A stretch of DNA of 64,000 nt from Flagellimonas marinaquae (GTDB lineage Bacteria; Bacteroidota; Bacteroidia; Flavobacteriales; Flavobacteriaceae), in assembly GCF_003992675.1 (NCBI RefSeq), contig NZ_RZMZ01000013.1, forward strand, positions 1 through 64,000, read 5' to 3'. This document shows positions 62,812 to 64,000 of this stretch, piece after piece; position 1 is the first letter of the stretch; every line of letters starts with the position of its first letter. Below the pieces are notes generated by a model that was given only the letters and a program-made list of their open reading frames with translations, did no database searches and was not told the origin of the DNA. Both the position numbers and the translations under genes were made by a program.

Positions 62812-62922
62812 AATTGTTACAAATAAAACTCAAAGTTATAAAATTACATAATTAAAGTCTTTCGAAAACGTTGTAGTTTCACAAAATGCCCGATATTTGT
62901 CCTCAAATAAAACAGCCTTTCC

Positions 62923-63930
62923 ATGTTTGAAAAACAACATCGTACGCTCGGCGAGTTTATCATCGCCAATCAAAATTCATTTCAATACACTTCCGGGGAA
63001 TTATCACGACTGCTCAACGGAATCCGCTTGGCCGCAAAAGTAGTAAACCACGAAGTGAACAAAGCGGGACTGGTGGATATTATCGGTGCGGCAGGAGATA
63101 CTAATATCCAAGGGGAAAATCAGCAAAAATTGGATGTTCTGGCCAATGAAAAATTCATTCAGACCTTAAAAAATCGAGAGATTGTTTGTGGTATTGCTTC
63201 GGAGGAAGAGGACGATTTCATCAGTATCAACAGTTTTGACAAACAGCACCAAAATAAGTATGTGGTATTGATTGATCCTTTGGACGGCTCTTCCAATATT
63301 GATGTGAACGTTTCGGTGGGAACCATTTTTTCCATTTACAGAAGGGTTACTCCAGTAGGAACGCCGGTGACCTTGGAAGACTTTTTACAGCCAGGAAAGA
63401 ATCAGATTGCAGCGGGATACATTATTTATGGTACCTCAACGATGTTGGTCTACACCACTGGCGATGGGGTAAACGGGTTTACACTAAATCCGGCCCTGGG
63501 CACTTTTTACCTATCCCATCCAACTATGCAATTTTCGGAAACGGGAAACATCTACAGCATCAACGAGGGCAACTACGTGCATTTTCCGCAAGGGGTAAAG
63601 GATTATATCAAGTACTGTCAAATGGAAGAAGATGATAGGCCCTACACTTCACGGTATATCGGTTCGCTTGTTTCGGATTTTCATCGGAACATGATCAAAG
63701 GGGGTATTTACATCTATCCCAAGACCAGTAAGGCACAAAAGGGAAAGCTTCGTTTACTCTACGAATGTAATCCTATGGCGTTCTTGGCGGAACAAGCCAA
63801 CGGAAAGGCCAGTGACGGCTATCAACGAATTATGGATATTCAACCCACTGAATTGCACCAAAGGGTTCCCTTTTTCTGCGGAAGTCGAAAAATGGTGGAA
63901 AAAGCAGAAGAATTTATGGCGAAATATTAG
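62923..63930 (+). CDS. fbp: Class 1 fructose-1,6-bisphosphatase
   Basis: 335 residues. Gluconeogenesis enzyme removing the 1-phosphate of fructose 1,6-bisphosphate. Motifs: ASEEEDDF (metal Glu pair), [15 protein letters not shown] (metal and catalytic Asp), and substrate region [16 protein letters not shown], with [18 protein letters not shown] near the end. Divergent from the acetyltransferase gene. Confidence 0.97.
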   Translation: MFEKQHRTLGEFIIANQNSFQYTSGELSRLLNGIRLAAKVVNHEVNKAGLVDIIGAAGDTNIQGENQQKLDVLANEKFIQTLKNREIVCGIASEEEDDFISINSFDKQHQNKYVVLIDPLDGSSNIDVNVSVGTIFSIYRRVTPVGTPVTLEDFLQPGKNQIAAGYIIYGTSTMLVYTTGDGVNGFTLNPALGTFYLSHPTMQFSETGNIYSINEGNYVHFPQGVKDYIKYCQMEEDDRPYTSRYIGSLVSDFHRNMIKGGIYIYPKTSKAQKGKLRLLYECNPMAFLAEQANGKASDGYQRIMDIQPTELHQRVPFFCGSRKMVEKAEEFMAKY

Positions 63931-64000
63931 TTTTCGCGCATCACCAATTCGTAGTAATCCTCAAATGGGATTTTACCTCTAAAAATCTTGATGGATTTAT
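63927..64000 (-). CDS. C-terminal end of an unidentified gene
   Basis: The last 24 codons of a minus-strand frame ([20 protein letters not shown] then REN and stop). It overlaps the fbp stop by 4 bases and continues beyond the window. Too short to identify. Confidence 0.55.
   Translation of the reverse strand, partial: KSIKIFRGKIPFEDYYELVMREN

Overview
The window looks like a chromosomal segment from a marine-type member of the Flavobacteriaceae (Bacteroidota). The evidence is the gene content: GLPGLI protein, PorP/SprF, type IX secretion (T9SS) sorting domains of both types, an STN-type TonB receptor with ECF sigma and FecR, DUF4286, DUF4199 and DUF3570 proteins. TAnnTTTG promoter boxes and few Shine-Dalgarno sequences fit as well. 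Genus cannot be fixed from sequence alone; Muricauda/Allomuricauda-like is a guess.

Layout. 1-4.0 kb: the end of an unknown protein, then an accessory scar with an intact hipBA-like toxin-antitoxin pair, the wreck of a large DNA methyltransferase gene and a 24-codon ParD-like antitoxin stub. 4.0-7.6 kb: an outer-membrane barrel with its GLPGLI partner. 8.0-13.2 kb: small stress and acetyltransferase genes, an S21-like protein, a Cys-containing mini-protein, proCBA and a YegP-type protein. 13.3-19.0 kb: siroheme enzyme, PorP/SprF protein and a nine-repeat T9SS adhesin. 19.3-22.4 kb: nrdBA, with the ATP-cone on NrdB rather than NrdA. 22.8-26.2 kb: a Cys-less LOV-like PAS protein, a lipid kinase and an LTA-synthase-like phosphotransferase.

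26.2-38.5 kb is the most interesting part. A minus-strand operon encodes thioredoxin, ApbE flavin transferase, a small Cys-tailed DUF4266 lipoprotein and a DUF3570 outer-membrane protein carrying two SGAS motifs like ApbE targets. Divergent from it run an ECF sigma factor, FecR anti-sigma and TonB receptor. Next comes a 4.8 kb segment bounded by an 18-bp direct repeat of the 3' end of an intact tRNA-Leu(CAA). It holds a tyrosine recombinase with unusual active-site residues and a copper-type module: a Cys-bearing membrane protein, MbnP-like lipoprotein, MbnH-like di-heme enzyme and an outer-membrane protein with a CDTCGC motif.

38.6-64 kb is mostly housekeeping: prs, L25, pth, a T9SS metalloprotease with its lipoprotein, ribF, a gamma-carboxylase-like (HTTM) membrane protein, serS, a TPR protein, rsmA, mgtE, a D-2-hydroxyacid dehydrogenase, a LuxR/DUF4199 pair, a fused PlsC-GNAT aminolipid synthase, aspartate kinase and fbp. 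Two genes here are freshly broken: a VOC protein with an in-frame TAG and a GNAT protein with a one-base insertion. Three short repeat elements lie between genes. No rRNA, CRISPR array or insertion sequence was seen.
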